NCBI GenBank assembly: GCA_910584985.1
Contig: CAJUDJ010000012.1
Span: 1 to 50,942 of the forward strand
Direction: 5' to 3'
Source: an uncultured Eubacterium sp.
Lineage (GTDB): Bacteria; Bacillota; Clostridia; Oscillospirales; Acutalibacteraceae
Length of the DNA: 50,942 bases
Part shown: positions 49,672 through 50,942 of the stretch, in pieces
Layout: every line of letters starts with the position of its first letter
How positions within the stretch are numbered: the first letter of the stretch is position 1
Made by a program: the position numbers and the translations under genes
Notes under the pieces: model-generated
Seen by the model: only the letters and a program-made list of their open reading frames with translations
The model's database searches: none
What the model was told of the DNA's origin: nothing

Positions 49672-50505
49672 TTATTTGCCGTTACGGCGTCTTACGATCA
49701 TCTTGTTAGACGCTTTTTTCTTATTGCGTGTCTTATAACCAAGAGCAGGTTTGCCCCAAGGCGTAACCGGTCCCGGTCTGCCGATTGGTGATTTACCTTC
49801 ACCACCGCCGTGCGGATGGTCATTCGGGTTCATAACAGAACCGCGAACTGTCGGGCGCCAGCCCATATTGCGCTTGCGGCCTGCCTTACCAATCTTAACA
49901 TTTGCATGATCGGTGTTGCCTACAACACCAACGGTAGCCATACAATCACAAGGAACATTGCGAAGCTCGCCGGACGGAAGTCTGAGGAGTGCATAAGGAC
50001 CTTCAAGAGCCATAAGCTGAGCACTGTTGCCTGCCGAACGGGCAAGCTGAGCACCTCTGCCCGGATAAAGCTCTACATTGTGAATGATTGTACCAACAGG
50101 AATGTTCTTCAGAGGAAGTGCATTACCTGCAACAATATCTGCATTCGGGCCTGCAACAACTGTTGCACCAATCTTAAGACCTTCAGGAGCAATGATGTAG
50201 CTCTTTACGCCGTCCTCATACTGAATAAGAGCAATATGAGCGGAACGGTTCGGATCGTATTCGATGGTTTTAACCTCTGCAGGGATATCGAATTTCTGTC
50301 TTTTGAAATCGATAACACGGTATTTTCTTCTGTTTCCGCCGCCGCGGTGGCGAACGGTAATTCTTCCGTAAGAGTTACGGCCTGATTTTTTGCTGATTGG
50401 TTCAAGCAAAGATCTTTCAGGAGCAACCTTTGAGAGGGAAGAATAATCTGTAACCGACATATTTCTTCTGGAAGGAGTAGTCGGCTTATAATTCTTTATT
50501 GCCAT
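49672..50505 (-). CDS. rplB: 50S ribosomal protein L2
   Basis: A 277-residue L2: AIKNYKPTTPSRRNMSV, GRITVRHRGGGNRRKYRVIDFKR, and the peptidyl-transferase-linked NPNDHPHGGGEGKSPIGRP with its conserved His. The ATG at 50505 has GGAG upstream. The longer frame to 50547 is not supported. Confidence 0.97.
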   Translation of the reverse strand: MAIKNYKPTTPSRRNMSVTDYSSLSKVAPERSLLEPISKKSGRNSYGRITVRHRGGGNRRKYRVIDFKRQKFDIPAEVKTIEYDPNRSAHIALIQYEDGVKSYIIAPEGLKIGATVVAGPNADIVAGNALPLKNIPVGTIIHNVELYPGRGAQLARSAGNSAQLMALEGPYALLRLPSGELRNVPCDCMATVGVVGNTDHANVKIGKAGRKRNMGWRPTVRGSVMNPNDHPHGGGEGKSPIGRPGPVTPWGKPALGYKTRNKKKASNKMIVRRRNGK

Positions 50506-50607
50506 AATTATTTCTCCTTTCCGGATAACTTTGCGATGAGATGGCACTCATCATACCTCATCATCCGAAATATTCTCATTTTCGCTATACTATTATATAT
50601 AGGGTGC
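50506..50607 (-). other. Structured gap between rplW and rplB
   Basis: A 102-bp space where under 25 bp is usual in this operon. It contains GATGAG / CTCATC and flanking CGGAT / ATCCG inverted repeats that could fold as one stem-loop, and an A+T-rich stretch near the rplW stop. No reading frame of interest is seen. Confidence 0.4.
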
Positions 50608-50904
50608 TTACATCATATCATTGAAGAATTCGATTTCCTTTGAATCTTCGGTAAGCGTAACGATTGCCTTTTTCCATGAAGGTGTGTAACCGCTGTGTAT
50701 ACCCTGGCGGCGCTCATGGCCGCGAACATTGATTGTGTTTACCTTAAGAACCTTTGTTCCCGGGAAAACAGTTTCAATAGCTTTTGCGATTTCAATTTTA
50801 TTTGCATCCTTAGCAACTTTGAAAGTATACTTCTTCATCACAATGCCGGTCATAGACTCTTCTGTGATGATTGGCTTAAGAATAATATCCTGAGCAGTTT
50901 TCAT
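50608..50904 (-). CDS. rplW: 50S ribosomal protein L23
   Basis: A 98-residue L23 at the tunnel exit: KTAQDIILKPIITEESM and KYTFKVAKDANKIEIAKAIETVF, with a loop containing GHERRQGIHSGYTPSWKKAIV. Its ATG shares one base with the rplD stop. Confidence 0.96.
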   Translation of the reverse strand: MKTAQDIILKPIITEESMTGIVMKKYTFKVAKDANKIEIAKAIETVFPGTKVLKVNTINVRGHERRQGIHSGYTPSWKKAIVTLTEDSKEIEFFNDMM

Positions 50905-50942
50905 TATGCGTATACCTCCTCAATTTTCTTTGCTGCATCCTT
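50904..50942 (-). CDS. rplD: 50S ribosomal protein L4, C-terminal end only
   Basis: The last 12 codons (KDAAKKIEEVYA) and a TAA stop run to the window edge. The one-base overlap with rplW and the S10 gene order identify it as rplD. Confidence 0.8.
   Translation of the reverse strand, partial: KDAAKKIEEVYA

Overview
The window reads as a chromosome segment of a low-to-mid GC Clostridia member (Bacillota), most likely a spore-forming gut Oscillospirales/Ruminococcaceae relative. This is inferred from strong Shine-Dalgarno sites, consensus sigma-A promoters, an uninterrupted sigK-like sporulation sigma factor, a zinc-type adenylate kinase and zinc-type S14, S4 and L36, and the S10-spc-alpha gene order. 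Most genes lie on the minus strand. No CRISPR array, complete insertion sequence or prophage was seen.

Region by region (minus strand unless stated). (1) 1-640: a tRNA operon, transcribed Gly-Gly-Arg-His-Gln-Lys from one near-consensus promoter. One tRNA-Gly copy has altered D-loop, T-loop and T-stem positions, and a 20-nt piece of the tRNA-Arg 3' end is repeated 113 bp downstream of that gene. (2) 700-13350: a housekeeping run in the order ruvC-ruvA-ruvB, glmM, an rRNA-methyltransferase-like gene, ecfA1-ecfA2-ecfT, truA, a DUF5711-like membrane protein, a CvpA-like protein, pgsA and clpE. (3) 13440-18800: accessory genes. These are an iron-sulfur flavoprotein-like gene whose start triplet is ATA, a plus-strand cation diffusion facilitator with a manganese-type site, and a YjbR/phosphohydrolase/MFS operon that carries an in-frame TGA and a start problem. 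The plus-strand sigK-like gene ends the section. (4) 18800-31000: a GPH sugar symporter, a plus-strand acyltransferase, feoA-feoB, a plus-strand CoA-acylating-type aldehyde dehydrogenase and iron alcohol dehydrogenase, an N-acetylhexosamine kinase-like gene, and an adaptor/permease pair of a MacAB-type exporter without an adjacent ATPase. (5) 31130-35355: a purine operon, purE-purM-purN-IMP cyclohydrolase (PurO type)-purD. (6) 35573-37031, plus strand: an ECF sigma factor overlapping a membrane-anchored, probable anti-sigma protein. (7) 37272-50942: the S10-spc-alpha ribosomal superoperon from the end of rplD to rplQ, including secY, adk, map, infA and rpoA.

The housekeeping regions are conventional. 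The more interesting points are the divergent tRNA-Gly(TCC), the tRNA-Arg 3'-end scar, a cluster of start/stop lesions between 13.5 and 17.6 kb, the archaeal-type IMP cyclohydrolase inside a bacterial pur operon, and an ECF sigma pair with an unrecognised extracytoplasmic domain. I did not find strong evidence for a wholly new system.
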